A stretch of DNA of 20,734 bases from Legionellaceae bacterium (GCA_947504795.1 CANNJG010000011.1:1-20734); one strand, 5' to 3'. Shown: positions 7,538 to 16,363, counted from the stretch's first letter. Numbers and translations are program-made. The notes: a model not told the origin generated them from the letters alone.

Positions 7538-7602
7538 AAGCAATGACCCGGCGAAGTGAGCGCATATTTTGGATATAAATATACGTACAGGGTAATTTAT
7601 AT

Positions 7603-8874
7603 TCACTCATGGGCATGTTTCGTCTCAAGTAGAATATTCTCAGGATGTTTAAAAGTTTCGAAAAAATTTTTGTTATCAAGGGTATAGTGGTGTTGCATCT
7701 TTTCTGCCGTAACCTCGAGCAAACACGCATTGATCGACTGAGCTTTTTGAGTACAATAGTAATCTCGATAGCGATATAGGCGCCGTAAACCAATCTCAGA
7801 GGTTTGCTGCTTATAATATTGATACACCGTGTAATCCTGTAAAGACCAGTGGTGATTGGCTTCATGAAGCGTATAGGAGCGAATAGAAGGCGCATTACCA
7901 TAGATAGTGGCTAACGAACCACTCACATACACGCCCATCTGCACGTGATGCGCTTTGTTTCGAATGATTTTCAACTCGTCTTTGTGCGTATGCCCCGCTA
8001 AAACGCCGATAATTGCGTCATGATAGTGGTCAATTAATCGCAAAAATTTCTGAAGCTCGGCATTTCGCCAAAATGACAAGGACGACCAATTCCAAAGGCT
8101 TTGAACAATTTGATCACCCGGAGGGATATGCATCAGTAACAACACAGACTCGTCACGCTTATCCGCATCCTCTAATTGCTTTGCCAACCACCGCAATTGC
8201 TGCTGTCCTGCCTGAAGTTGAGACTCTGCATGTGCTTTAGGTGAAAACAAAACACTATTGAGTGCTATGGCGCGCAGCTTATTGGCTAAATATGCTGAAT
8301 AATAACCATCTTCTGCTTGACTCGCTATGACACAGGGATACTGTGCTGGCTGCTCACACTGTGCTTTTGCCCATACAAAACCACCCCTTTTTTCTTGCTG
8401 GGGCCAAAGTGCCTTGGCAACTTGTAACGGCGATTGCTTCTCCGCAGACATAAAAGGACCATAATTTGAGACAAATGAATCATGATTGCCGAAGGTATAA
8501 ACCAGCGGCGTATCCGGAAAATAGTGTTTTAATGTCCTGAATGCAAGGGTTTCTGCCTTTGATACCGCATCTTTAGTCGTAAGAAAATGTCCAACAATAT
8601 CCCCTAATAAAAAAATATAGTCGGGTTTATCTATCCTACCTGCATCAATCTCTGCCCTGAGTCTGGCAATCATCGCCTGGTAGGTAGGAAGATCGAGATC
8701 ATTTAGGTAAGACACACGATTCGGTGCAAGCGCCATAGTATGTTTACTATTCGCATCGAGATGAATGTCTGAGAGAACAAGAACCGATTGATTGCTCGCA
8801 CAACACAAAGACCACGACAGCATCAAGAGTATCCCACCCAGGCGTTTGCGCACGCTCACACTATCCATCGCCAC
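7603..8874 (-). CDS. Secreted acid sphingomyelinase-like metallophosphoesterase
   Basis: A 423-residue calcineurin-like phosphoesterase. Metal-binding motifs appear in order: SDIHLD (D36, H38), GDIVGH (D92), GNHDS (N130, H131), LLMHIPPG (H249) and AGHTHKDE (H295, H297), a complete dinuclear site. The motif style and length are those of acid sphingomyelinase-like phosphodiesterases. Substrates could be phospholipid head groups, nucleotides or other phosphodiesters. The N-terminus (positive residues, hydrophobic 13-26) is a signal peptide; two Cys at 24-25 leave open a lipoprotein or plain secretion. The first codon used here is GTG at 8874, with AAGGA 9 nt before it; an ATG two codons later (8868) is the alternative. 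Either start overlaps the end of cysS, so the gene is translationally linked to a tRNA-synthetase operon, an odd partner for an exported enzyme. Confidence 0.88.
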   Translation of the reverse strand: MAMDSVSVRKRLGGILLMLSWSLCCASNQSVLVLSDIHLDANSKHTMALAPNRVSYLNDLDLPTYQAMIARLRAEIDAGRIDKPDYIFLLGDIVGHFLTTKDAVSKAETLAFRTLKHYFPDTPLVYTFGNHDSFVSNYGPFMSAEKQSPLQVAKALWPQQEKRGGFVWAKAQCEQPAQYPCVIASQAEDGYYSAYLANKLRAIALNSVLFSPKAHAESQLQAGQQQLRWLAKQLEDADKRDESVLLLMHIPPGDQIVQSLWNWSSLSFWRNAELQKFLRLIDHYHDAIIGVLAGHTHKDELKIIRNKAHHVQMGVYVSGSLATIYGNAPSIRSYTLHEANHHWSLQDYTVYQYYKQQTSEIGLRRLYRYRDYYCTQKAQSINACLLEVTAEKMQHHYTLDNKNFFETFKHPENILLETKHAHE

Positions 8875-10226
8875 GTTGTTCCATCCTTACCATCTTCTAG
8901 CCCCACACCTTTGGTTATCAATTGTTGTCGAATGCTGTCGGAAAGGGCCCAATCTCTGGCTAATCGTGCTTGATTGCGCTCGGCAATAAGCGCCGTAATA
9001 TCTGCGATATCTTTTTCTTCGCTAGGAAGCAGTGCTTGTAAAAAATGATCCGGAGATTCTTGTAAAATCCCTAAAATCCCGCCCAAATGGCACAACGTCG
9101 CGGCCAACTGCGGTGACTGAGATTTATTCACTTCATGACTGAGTTGAAATAAGATCGACAATGCTATCGGTGTATTGAAATCATCAAGCATCGCCATACG
9201 GAATTCTGTTACCCACGCTTCAGAAAATTCAGTGATGCCTGTATAAGCAATGCCCTTCAAGGACTGGTATAAGCGCATCAACGCTTTAGAGCAGTTTGTG
9301 AGGGTATCGGTGACATAGTTCAGAGAACTGCGATAATGGCTCGATAACAGAAAATAGCGGACCACTTCCGGGTGATACAATTTCAACACATCTTCAATCG
9401 TGTAAAAGTTTCCTGTCGATTTTGACATTTTCTCATCATTCACCTGTAACATCCCCACATGCATCCAATACTGGGCATAAGGATGGCCACTCGCAGCCTC
9501 TGATTGCGCAATTTCATTTTCATGATGTGGAAATTGTAAATCTAGCCCACCCCCATGAATATCGAAGGTATCTCCAAGATGTTGCATCGCCATTGCAGAA
9601 CATTCAATATGCCAACCTGGACGCCCTTCGCCCCACGGAGAAGACCATGCAGGTTCGTGGGGTTTCGCTTTTTTCCATAATACAAAATCTAAAGGGGAGC
9701 GTTTATCAGCGTTGACATCAATTCGCAAACCTGAGATTAAAGCCTCAGTATCTTGATTGGATAATTTACCGTAGTCTGCAAAACTCGATACTTGGTAACA
9801 CACATCACCATCAGCGGCCACATAGGCATGTCCACTCGCAATTAAGCGCTCGATGAGCGTTAGAATTTGAAGAATATGGGTGGTCGCCTTGGGTTCTATA
9901 TCGGGGGCTAAGGTGCCGAGTGCTTTCGCATCCGCATGCATACTAGCAATATACTGGTCAGTTAGATCGTCAATTTTCACGCCTTTTTCGGCAGCACGTG
10001 CAATGATTTTATCGTCGATATCGGTAATATTTCGGACAAAATTGACGTCATACCCTTCTGCTCTTAAAAATCGCACAATAACATCAAAACACACCATCGA
10101 CCGACCATGGCCTAAATGACAGACATCATAAACGGTAATGCCACACACATAGAGACCAATTTTTCCTGGGATCCGGGGTACGAATAGTTCTTTTTGACGC
10201 GATAGGGAATTGTAGATGGTTAGCAT
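8856..10226 (-). CDS. cysS: Cysteinyl-tRNA synthetase
   Basis: A class I aminoacyl-tRNA synthetase of 456 residues, which joins cysteine to tRNA-Cys in the cytoplasm. The zinc site that selects the cysteine thiol is complete: C28, C209, H234 and E238. The ATP motifs are H37-L-G-H40 (HIGH type) and KMSKS at 266-270. The C-terminal anticodon-binding part is full length and ends in WRWIV. The gene starts 7 nt after glnS stops and its last codons overlap the phosphoesterase start, so it is inside a truA-glnS-cysS-phosphoesterase run. Confidence 0.98.
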   Translation of the reverse strand: MLTIYNSLSRQKELFVPRIPGKIGLYVCGITVYDVCHLGHGRSMVCFDVIVRFLRAEGYDVNFVRNITDIDDKIIARAAEKGVKIDDLTDQYIASMHADAKALGTLAPDIEPKATTHILQILTLIERLIASGHAYVAADGDVCYQVSSFADYGKLSNQDTEALISGLRIDVNADKRSPLDFVLWKKAKPHEPAWSSPWGEGRPGWHIECSAMAMQHLGDTFDIHGGGLDLQFPHHENEIAQSEAASGHPYAQYWMHVGMLQVNDEKMSKSTGNFYTIEDVLKLYHPEVVRYFLLSSHYRSSLNYVTDTLTNCSKALMRLYQSLKGIAYTGITEFSEAWVTEFRMAMLDDFNTPIALSILFQLSHEVNKSQSPQLAATLCHLGGILGILQESPDHFLQALLPSEEKDIADITALIAERNQARLARDWALSDSIRQQLITKGVGLEDGKDGTTWRWIV

Positions 10227-10233
10227 GAATGCC

Positions 10234-11910
10234 TCACATTCCTTTGGTTTCGATTTTGCCCCAACTATCTTTCAAATCAACCACACGGTGACACGCATCT
10301 ATCTCGCCTTTACCAGGCATTGCCTGCATTGCATAATAGCCTAAACGCTCAAACTGTACGACTTCGCCTAGAGGTAGCATCGCCACAGCCGGTTCTGCAA
10401 ACCCTTGAGTGATATCCAAAGAATGAGGATTAATAAATTGAAGAAAATCCTCTTCACGCGCAGGATTCGGGTCGGTAAATAGACGATCATACTGATGGAT
10501 GGCCACTGGATGCGCTTCTTCGACTGAAACCCAATGAATCACCCCTTTGACTTTGCGTCCTTCTGGGTTTTTTCCTAATGTATTCTCATCATATTCAGCG
10601 TGTAGTGCGATCACTTCTCCGGCATCATTATGCACCGCATGCGTGCACCGAATAACATAGGCATGACGGAGTCGTACTTCTGTTCCTGGCGCTAATCTGA
10701 AAAATTGTTTAGAAGGTATTTGCATAAAATCTGAACGTTCGATGTACACAATCTTAGAAAATGGCATTTCTCGGGATAATGATTCCGGTTCATTCGAGCG
10801 ATAAGGCACAACCAGAGTTTCTACACGATCCTCAGGATAATTATCGATGATGACTTTTAAAGGCGCTTGAACGCAAAGAAGTCGTTTTGCACTGTTATTC
10901 AAGACCGTCCGGACACACTCCTCTAAGATCGACATATCGATCACCGAATCCGACCGAGACATACCAATCGTATCGCAAAATTGGCGAATCGCCTCAGCCG
11001 GATAACCGCGCTGACGCATGCCTTTTAGCGTAGGTAAACGCGGATCATCCCAACCCGACACTAATTTTTTATCGACTAGCTCACGCAGTTTGCGTTTACT
11101 GGTCACTGTATGGGACAAGTTAAGTCGTGCAAATTCCGTTTGTTCTGGTTTAGCCGGAACCGGTAAATGCTGGATAAACCAATTATAGAGCGGGCGATGA
11201 TCTTGAAATTCGAGCGTGCATAGCGAATGAGAAATATGCTCTAATGCGTCGGAAATCGGATGGGCATAATCATACATCGGATAGATACACCATGTATCTC
11301 CCGTGCGTTGATGCGTGGCATGTCGAATCCGGTACAACACAGGATCGCGAAGATTTACATTCCCGGAACTCATATCAATTTTGGCACGCAGCACATGGGT
11401 GCCATCGGGAAATTTACCCGCTTTCATTTCAGAAAAAAGGCGCAAATTTTCTGCTTGAGGACGACCACGATACGGACTTTCTTTTCCTGGTTGTTGTAAA
11501 GTACCGCGATAGACACGAATATCTTCCATGGTTAAACTATCGACATACGCCAAGTCCTGTTCAATCAGCCGAACGGCGAAGTCATAAAGGTGTTGATAAT
11601 AGTCGGAGGAAAAGGTCATCGCACACCATTCAAACCCCAACCAGCGCACATCCTCAATAATCGCTTGAACAAATTCCTCTTCTTCTTTGAGGGGATTGGT
11701 ATCATCAAAACGTAAATAACAACGACCGCCGTAGGTTTCTGCCAAACCAAAATTCAAACAAATCGATTTAGCATGACCAATGTGCAAATAGCCATTGGGT
11801 TCCGGGGGGAAACGCGTGATAAGCGCGCTATATTTACCCTTTTGTATATCTTGGGTAACCAATTGTTGAATAAAATTCAAAGGTTTTTCGGGACTTAAAG
11901 CATCACTCAT
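10234..11910 (-). CDS. glnS: Glutaminyl-tRNA synthetase
   Basis: A class Ib synthetase that charges tRNA-Gln directly with glutamine. It aligns throughout with the Escherichia coli enzyme as remembered: RFPPEPNGYLHIGHAKSI (33-50, HIGH at 43-46), RFDDTNP (67-73), WCIYPMYDYAH (207-217), SLCTLEF (229-235), and VTSKRK at 269-274 as the KMSKS equivalent (the usual second residue M is T). The C-terminal beta-barrels are complete. The start is set at 11910 (558 residues) because the homologous N-terminus MSDALSPEKPLNFI begins there and GAG lies before it. The longer frame from 11973 would overlap truA. The gap to the truA stop is 19 nt. A dedicated GlnRS fits a gammaproteobacterium. Confidence 0.97.
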   Translation of the reverse strand: MSDALSPEKPLNFIQQLVTQDIQKGKYSALITRFPPEPNGYLHIGHAKSICLNFGLAETYGGRCYLRFDDTNPLKEEEEFVQAIIEDVRWLGFEWCAMTFSSDYYQHLYDFAVRLIEQDLAYVDSLTMEDIRVYRGTLQQPGKESPYRGRPQAENLRLFSEMKAGKFPDGTHVLRAKIDMSSGNVNLRDPVLYRIRHATHQRTGDTWCIYPMYDYAHPISDALEHISHSLCTLEFQDHRPLYNWFIQHLPVPAKPEQTEFARLNLSHTVTSKRKLRELVDKKLVSGWDDPRLPTLKGMRQRGYPAEAIRQFCDTIGMSRSDSVIDMSILEECVRTVLNNSAKRLLCVQAPLKVIIDNYPEDRVETLVVPYRSNEPESLSREMPFSKIVYIERSDFMQIPSKQFFRLAPGTEVRLRHAYVIRCTHAVHNDAGEVIALHAEYDENTLGKNPEGRKVKGVIHWVSVEEAHPVAIHQYDRLFTDPNPAREEDFLQFINPHSLDITQGFAEPAVAMLPLGEVVQFERLGYYAMQAMPGKGEIDACHRVVDLKDSWGKIETKGM

Positions 11911-11929
11911 AAGTGTTTTCTCATCTTGT

Positions 11930-12721
11930 TTAATGTTCCAAATCAAAAAATAATGACTCAGAAAACTGCTCAATCATACCAAATTCTTGAGGGTAAGCGA
12001 CTGAGACCAAATATAGTCCGTAAGGGGGGGCCGTTTCGGCGCCGAGTTTCCTGTCTTTGGCTTCCAATACTTCTTGTACCCACGCAACGGGATGGCGCGA
12101 GGCACCCACTGACATCAAAACACCTGCGATGTTTCTAACCATATGGTGCAGAAAAGCATTCGCACGGACATCGATCATAACGTAATCCAGCTTACGAGTT
12201 ACGCTCATATCCATGACCAAGCGCATCGGCGTTTTCGACTGACATTCCACCGATCGAAACGAAGTAAAATCATGCTCACCAACCAGAATCTGGGCGGCTT
12301 GATGCATCAGACGATGATCCAATTGCCGGTACTGCCATGTCACATTTGCGCGTAACAAAGCGGAACGAATAGGCGTATTGTGAATCACATACCGATAACG
12401 CCGCGACATGCCAGAGTAGCGAGCATGGAAGGTATCGGGCATTTCCTTCCCCCAACGGATACATATATCTTTGGGTAAAAAAGAGTTAACACCGTAGATC
12501 CATGCTCGCAAACTGCGCTCTTTATCGGTATCAAAGTGAATCACCTGATGCGTGGCATGGACCCCAGTATCAGTTCTGCCCGCACAAACGACATTGATTT
12601 TTTCATCAGCAATCTTAGCGATTGCCGTTTCGACAGATTCTTGAACTGTGTGTAACCCTGTTTGCGACTGCCATCCATGATACTGACTGCCATCATATTC
12701 CACGACTAAGGCAATACGCAT
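11930..12721 (-). CDS. truA: tRNA pseudouridine(38-40) synthase TruA
   Basis: A 263-residue pseudouridine synthase that modifies uridines 38-40 in the tRNA anticodon arm. The catalytic motif CAGRTDTGVHA has D51 as the nucleophilic aspartate. YDGSQYHGWQ near the N-terminus, FHARYSGMSRRYRY around 98-111 and FLHHMVRNIAG are the other standard blocks. It is the first gene of the minus-strand run with glnS and cysS, so the operon gathers tRNA maturation and charging. It diverges from folD across 187 nt. Confidence 0.97.
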   Translation of the reverse strand: MRIALVVEYDGSQYHGWQSQTGLHTVQESVETAIAKIADEKINVVCAGRTDTGVHATHQVIHFDTDKERSLRAWIYGVNSFLPKDICIRWGKEMPDTFHARYSGMSRRYRYVIHNTPIRSALLRANVTWQYRQLDHRLMHQAAQILVGEHDFTSFRSVECQSKTPMRLVMDMSVTRKLDYVMIDVRANAFLHHMVRNIAGVLMSVGASRHPVAWVQEVLEAKDRKLGAETAPPYGLYLVSVAYPQEFGMIEQFSESLFFDLEH

Positions 12722-12744
12722 ATTTAAATCTCAAAAATAATGAA

Positions 12745-12773
12745 AATGTATCCTAAAGACTAAGAGATGTCTA
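12745..12773 (-). promoter_or_regulatory. Putative truA operon promoter
   Basis: On the minus strand TAGACA (12768-12773, 5 of 6 matches to TTGACA) and TACATT (12745-12750, 4 of 6) are spaced 17 nt. The start of transcription would lie about 15-20 nt before the truA ATG, which is short but workable. Confidence 0.4.
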
Positions 12774-12847
12774 GGTTTGCTTGCTAGCTCGCAAATTTTT
12801 GACTAATATGAATTTTCTTTGCTTCTACAGCGCTGATAAAAATAAGT

Positions 12848-12877
12848 TTGCGCATCTCCCCTCTTCTATGCTGTAAT
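12848..12877 (+). promoter_or_regulatory. Putative folD promoter
   Basis: TGTAAT (12872-12877) matches the -10 at 5 of 6 bases. TTGCGC (12848-12853), 18 nt upstream, is a weak -35. The leader would be about 25 nt. TTGACT further upstream (about 12808) has no good -10 partner. Confidence 0.35.
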
Positions 12878-12908
12878 TTGACACGTTGTTGTCCCTACTA
12901 GTGAGCTT

Positions 12909-13769
12909 ATGACGGCCAAGATTCTTGATGGTACTTATGTTTCTTCTATCCTCAGAAGCACTATTGCCGAGCGTGTGGCACAACACGTAACAACCGGAGT
13001 TCGACCGCCTTGTTTGGCTGTCATTTTAGTTGGAGAAGAGCACGCCTCCACTCTTTATGTCAACAATAAACGCAAAGCCTGCCAAAATGTGGGCATCGAT
13101 ATTGTTATGCATCACTTAGCAGCCAATACCACAGAACAAGCGCTTTTAACCTTACTTCAACAGCTAAACAAAGCTCCCAATATCGATGGCATTCTGGTGC
13201 AACTTCCCCTACCCGCGCCTATTCATCCAAGTGTCATCATCGAACACATCCACCCTGATAAAGACGTCGATGGATTTCATCCGCTTAATTTCGGACGATT
13301 AGCCCAAGGTCATCCCCAATTGAGACCCTGTACACCTTTCGGCATCATGCAGTTATTAGCCCATTATGACCTGAGTGTATCCGGGTTATCTGCTTTGGTG
13401 GTTGGGGCTTCGAATATAGTGGGAAGACCGATGGCTTTGGAATTACTTTACGCGACGGCAACCGTCACCATTGCACACAGTAAAACCCGTGATTTAGCAG
13501 CGCATATCCAGCAAGCCGATATTATCGTGAGTGCAACCGGTGTCCCTAACCTCATAAAATCTAACTGGCTATTACCGCATCAAATAATTGTTGATGTCGG
13601 TATCCAGCGTGACGGCAATAACCGCCTATGTGGTGATATTGATTTTGAAATAGCCAAGCAACATGTGGCTTGGATAACGCCTGTTCCGGGTGGTGTTGGA
13701 CCGATGACTATCACTATGTTATTGAACAATACCGTACAATGTTGGGCCCGTTGTTTAGATCAGTCATGA
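12909..13769 (+). CDS. folD: Bifunctional methylenetetrahydrofolate dehydrogenase/cyclohydrolase FolD
   Basis: A 286-residue enzyme that interconverts 5,10-methylene-, methenyl- and 10-formyl-tetrahydrofolate using NADP, supplying one-carbon units for purines and initiator tRNA. Active-site residues are in place: Y50 and K54 in the YVNNKRKAC motif, Q98 in GILVQLPLP, and D121 in DVDGFHP. The Rossmann part has VVGASNIVGRPMA, and the C-terminal PVPGGVGPMT block is complete. The gene ends in a convergent 10-nt overlap with the small minus-strand gene that follows. Confidence 0.97.
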   Translation: MTAKILDGTYVSSILRSTIAERVAQHVTTGVRPPCLAVILVGEEHASTLYVNNKRKACQNVGIDIVMHHLAANTTEQALLTLLQQLNKAPNIDGILVQLPLPAPIHPSVIIEHIHPDKDVDGFHPLNFGRLAQGHPQLRPCTPFGIMQLLAHYDLSVSGLSALVVGASNIVGRPMALELLYATATVTIAHSKTRDLAAHIQQADIIVSATGVPNLIKSNWLLPHQIIVDVGIQRDGNNRLCGDIDFEIAKQHVAWITPVPGGVGPMTITMLLNNTVQCWARCLDQS

Positions 13770-14050
13770 TCATCCCAATCAAAATCATCCTCTAACTTTT
13801 TTTTCAAACGCCGTCGCTCCATGCGCGTTTCTAATTTAGGGCGAACTTCTTTTTTGTGATTACCCACAGTGGTCAAGGCGTAATCATCGTAGTTGTTATC
13901 CAAAAAATGATAATTTTCATCACTATCACCGCGATGTTTAATCGATACGCCTGGTGATATACAAGCTTCGGCAAATATATTATCATTTGCGACCTTATAC
14001 GAATTATAAAATTTTTGGGAGTATGTCAGGGTATGCTTAGTTATCAACAT
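13760..14050 (-). CDS. Small charged protein, possibly PA3496-like
   Basis: A frame of about 96 residues that ends in a strongly basic then acidic tail: RPKLETRMERRRLKKKLEDD followed by FDWDDHD. The ERRRLKKKLED pattern recalls the short PA3496-like proteins, but this is tentative. The middle (residues about 35-60) has acidic DSDENYHFLDNNYDDY. The start is uncertain: ATG at 14050 or TTG at 14047, with AGG just before. Both put the 5' end inside the divergent rlmJ gene, and no later in-frame start is available. The 3' end overlaps folD by 10 nt. The frame is unusually long and charged for a shadow, but it could still be spurious. Confidence 0.5.
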   Translation of the reverse strand: MLITKHTLTYSQKFYNSYKVANDNIFAEACISPGVSIKHRGDSDENYHFLDNNYDDYALTTVGNHKKEVRPKLETRMERRRLKKKLEDDFDWDDHD

Positions 14051-14854
14051 ACCTACCATGCCGGGTGCTTTGCTGATGTGATTAAACATTTGATCCTCAC
14101 GCATGTGCTTGATTACATGGTACAAAAAGACAAACCGCTGCTATATTTAGACACGCATTCCGGGCGTGGCTATTATGATTTGTCCGATCCCCACGCCCTG
14201 AAAACCCAAGAAGCGACCATGGGGATTAAACGCTTGTGGGATTTGCGTAAAAACTTGCCTAAGGATTTTTTGCGTTACATTAATATTATCGCTAGCCATA
14301 ATCCTGATGGCCTTCTCCGCCATTATCCCGGCTCATCGATGTTTGCTATCAACCTATTACGCCCGACCGATCGCTTATGTCTCAGCGAATTACATCCCGG
14401 TGAATTTGAATATCTCCATGACAAGATGCGTCACTACCCGCGGGTTCATTGCGCGAATAACGATGGCTATACACAATTACATGCCTTGCTCCCGCCCAAA
14501 GAAAGACGCGCACTCATCTTGATTGACCCGTCTTATGAGGTCAAAACAGAATACAAACATATGACTCAGGTGGTCGCTGCGGCTTATCGACAATTTGAAA
14601 CCGGCGTTTATTGCATTTGGTATCCCTTGATTGATAATAAACTCCATCAACAGGTTATTCGAGGTTTCGAAAGTATATCGGCTGACAAGCATCTCCGCGG
14701 AGAGTTTTATTTTAAACCTGATTATCAGGATGGTCTTCGAGGGTATGGGATGTGGATCATCAATCCACCGTTTACGTTGTCTAGGCATTTAAAAGTAATA
14801 TTTGAAACTTTACGCCAATTATTTTACCCTAAAGCCAGTTATCTTATTGAGTAA
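14033..14854 (+). CDS. rlmJ: 23S rRNA (adenine2030-N6)-methyltransferase RlmJ
   Basis: A 273-residue SAM-dependent methyltransferase that should methylate A2030 of 23S rRNA. It begins MLSYQHTYHAGCFADVIKH, like E. coli RlmJ (MLSYRHSFHAGNHADVLKH), which fixes the start at 14033. The SAM-binding block LLYLDTHSGRGYY is at 36-48, and HYPGSSMFA near 98 is the family block. The catalytic D/N-P-P-Y motif reads D165-P-S-Y168, with the second Pro replaced by Ser. GGGAG lies 12 nt before the start. mltD follows 11 nt after the stop. Confidence 0.94.
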   Translation: MLSYQHTYHAGCFADVIKHLILTHVLDYMVQKDKPLLYLDTHSGRGYYDLSDPHALKTQEATMGIKRLWDLRKNLPKDFLRYINIIASHNPDGLLRHYPGSSMFAINLLRPTDRLCLSELHPGEFEYLHDKMRHYPRVHCANNDGYTQLHALLPPKERRALILIDPSYEVKTEYKHMTQVVAAAYRQFETGVYCIWYPLIDNKLHQQVIRGFESISADKHLRGEFYFKPDYQDGLRGYGMWIINPPFTLSRHLKVIFETLRQLFYPKASYLIE

Positions 14855-14865
14855 GGTCAAACCGT

Positions 14866-16281
14866 TTGAAAATTAAATTCAGGTTCGGATGGTATGTTCT
14901 TGGATTAGTCGTTGGCATAAACTCAGTCTATGCCGAGTTTGGTTTTGCCAATCCCAATCGTTCCGTTTGGGATGAACTTCGTCAGCAATTTATTTTAGAT
15001 CATGCCCTCACTCAACCCGCTGTTCAAACTCAATTGCGCTGGCTTGTGAATCACCCTAACTATCTCCAAAAATTAACCCAATCTGAACCCTACATCTACC
15101 ACATCGTCACCGAAATCAAAAAGCGGCATATGCCGGGAGAAATTGCCTTAATCCCTATGGTTGAAAGTGCTTATGATCCCTTTGCGTACTCAGGCGCAGG
15201 CGCCGCCGGATTATGGCAACTCATGCCCGGCACCGGAACAGACTTAGGTTTAAAGCAAGATTGGTGGTACGATGCGCGCCGCAGTATACCTTCCTCAACG
15301 AACGCCGCATTAAATTATCTACTTTATTTACACAACATCTTCAACAACGATTGGGCGCTAGCATTTGCTGCCTATGATTTGGGGGGAAATGCATTGGCTC
15401 GGGTAATAAAATCAAGCCATCAGGATGCTCAAAGAATCAACTTTTGGACACTATCGGTTCCCGCTGAAACGCGTGCTTATGTTCCGCGTTTATTAGCGTT
15501 AGCTGAAATCATTCAAAACCCCGAGCGTTATCATATTCAACTGCCAGACATTCCCCCTATCCCTTATTTTGAAGAAGTTGATATTGGTACCCCTATTGAT
15601 TTGAATAACGCAGCGAAATTAGCAGGAATGACTTATCATGACTTTATCAAATTAAATCCAGGCTACAATCGTTGGGCAACCGCCCCCTATCGACCCTATA
15701 AAGTGTTGATTCCTGTCAACAAAGTTGAAAGATTTAATCGTAATCTTGCCTTGTTACCGGAAAATAAGCGCGTCAGCTGGGCACGACATCAGGTGACTGC
15801 CGGAGACAATTTAACTATTATTGCCAAACGTTATCACACGACAGTCAACTTGATTAAGGAATTAAATCAATTAAAATCAAACGCTGTTCAGCAAGGACAA
15901 TATGTTTTAATTCCTCAAACCTCGACCAAAACTGCAAACAACATAGCGCATACTGCGACCCATTTTAAGCAACCCAAAAGCTATAAGATTATTCATATTG
16001 TTGATCAAGGGGATTCATACCAGGGGCTCCAACAGCAGTTTCATGTGTCCGCAGCACAAATCCAACAATGGAATAGTTTGACTCCTATGACGCCCCTAAG
16101 AGTAGGCCAAAGCCTTGTCATTTGGAAATCGACTCAGACGGCACTGTATAAAATCACATCAGGAGACAGCCTAGGTCAAATTGCTGCCCATCATTATACA
16201 ACCGTGCAACAGTTGCAACGCCTAAATCCTGGAGTTGATCCATCAAGGTTACAATTGGGACAAGTCCTTCAGGTGGGGTAG
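14866..16281 (+). CDS. mltD: Membrane-bound lytic murein transglycosylase D with three LysM domains
   Basis: A 471-residue enzyme that cuts the MurNAc-GlcNAc bond of peptidoglycan, leaving 1,6-anhydro ends. The signal peptide is at residues 1-23 and lacks a lipobox Cys, unlike the E. coli lipoprotein. The goose-lysozyme-like SLT domain (about 70-220) shows ALIPMVESAYDPFAYSGAGA with E100 as catalytic acid, and AGLWQLMPGTG. The next motif, normally AAYNxG, is AAYDLGG here (residues about 168-174). Three LysM peptidoglycan-binding repeats follow at about 309-350, 377-419 and 427-470. The start is a TTG with AAGG 8 nt before it. It follows rlmJ by 11 nt and probably shares its message. Confidence 0.93.
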   Translation: MKIKFRFGWYVLGLVVGINSVYAEFGFANPNRSVWDELRQQFILDHALTQPAVQTQLRWLVNHPNYLQKLTQSEPYIYHIVTEIKKRHMPGEIALIPMVESAYDPFAYSGAGAAGLWQLMPGTGTDLGLKQDWWYDARRSIPSSTNAALNYLLYLHNIFNNDWALAFAAYDLGGNALARVIKSSHQDAQRINFWTLSVPAETRAYVPRLLALAEIIQNPERYHIQLPDIPPIPYFEEVDIGTPIDLNNAAKLAGMTYHDFIKLNPGYNRWATAPYRPYKVLIPVNKVERFNRNLALLPENKRVSWARHQVTAGDNLTIIAKRYHTTVNLIKELNQLKSNAVQQGQYVLIPQTSTKTANNIAHTATHFKQPKSYKIIHIVDQGDSYQGLQQQFHVSAAQIQQWNSLTPMTPLRVGQSLVIWKSTQTALYKITSGDSLGQIAAHHYTTVQQLQRLNPGVDPSRLQLGQVLQVG

Positions 16282-16328
16282 AGAGGATCTTTGTCCCTGG
16301 TTTGCTAGCGATTTCCTGCATAACCCAT

Positions 16329-16334
16329 TATAAT
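16329..16334 (+). promoter_or_regulatory. Possible -10 element before yciB
   Basis: A perfect TATAAT at 16329-16334 lies 29 nt before the yciB ATG, the only gap (82 nt) in the mltD-yciB-response regulator run. The nearest -35-like TTGCTA is 21 nt away, which is too far, so the promoter is weak, activated or accidental. Confidence 0.35.
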
Positions 16335-16363
16335 CATCCCACTGTCGATCTTTCATTTGAATT

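Noticed and set aside
7573..7602. 8-bp all-A/T inverted repeat just past the phosphoesterase stop
   Set aside because: It contains no G-C pairs, has a 14-nt loop and no T run, so it is expected by chance in AT-rich spacer DNA.
11244..11660. 138-residue plus-strand frame opposite glnS
   Set aside because: It lies wholly inside a strongly conserved gene and has no domain character; it is a shadow of glnS codon structure.
11911..11973. Longer N-terminus for glnS (start at 11973)
   Set aside because: It would overlap truA, and the homologous N-terminus of GlnRS begins at the ATG at 11910.
15790..16278. LysM repeats considered as tandem DNA repeats
   Set aside because: The three units are similar only at protein level; the nucleotide sequences have diverged, so this is ordinary domain repetition.
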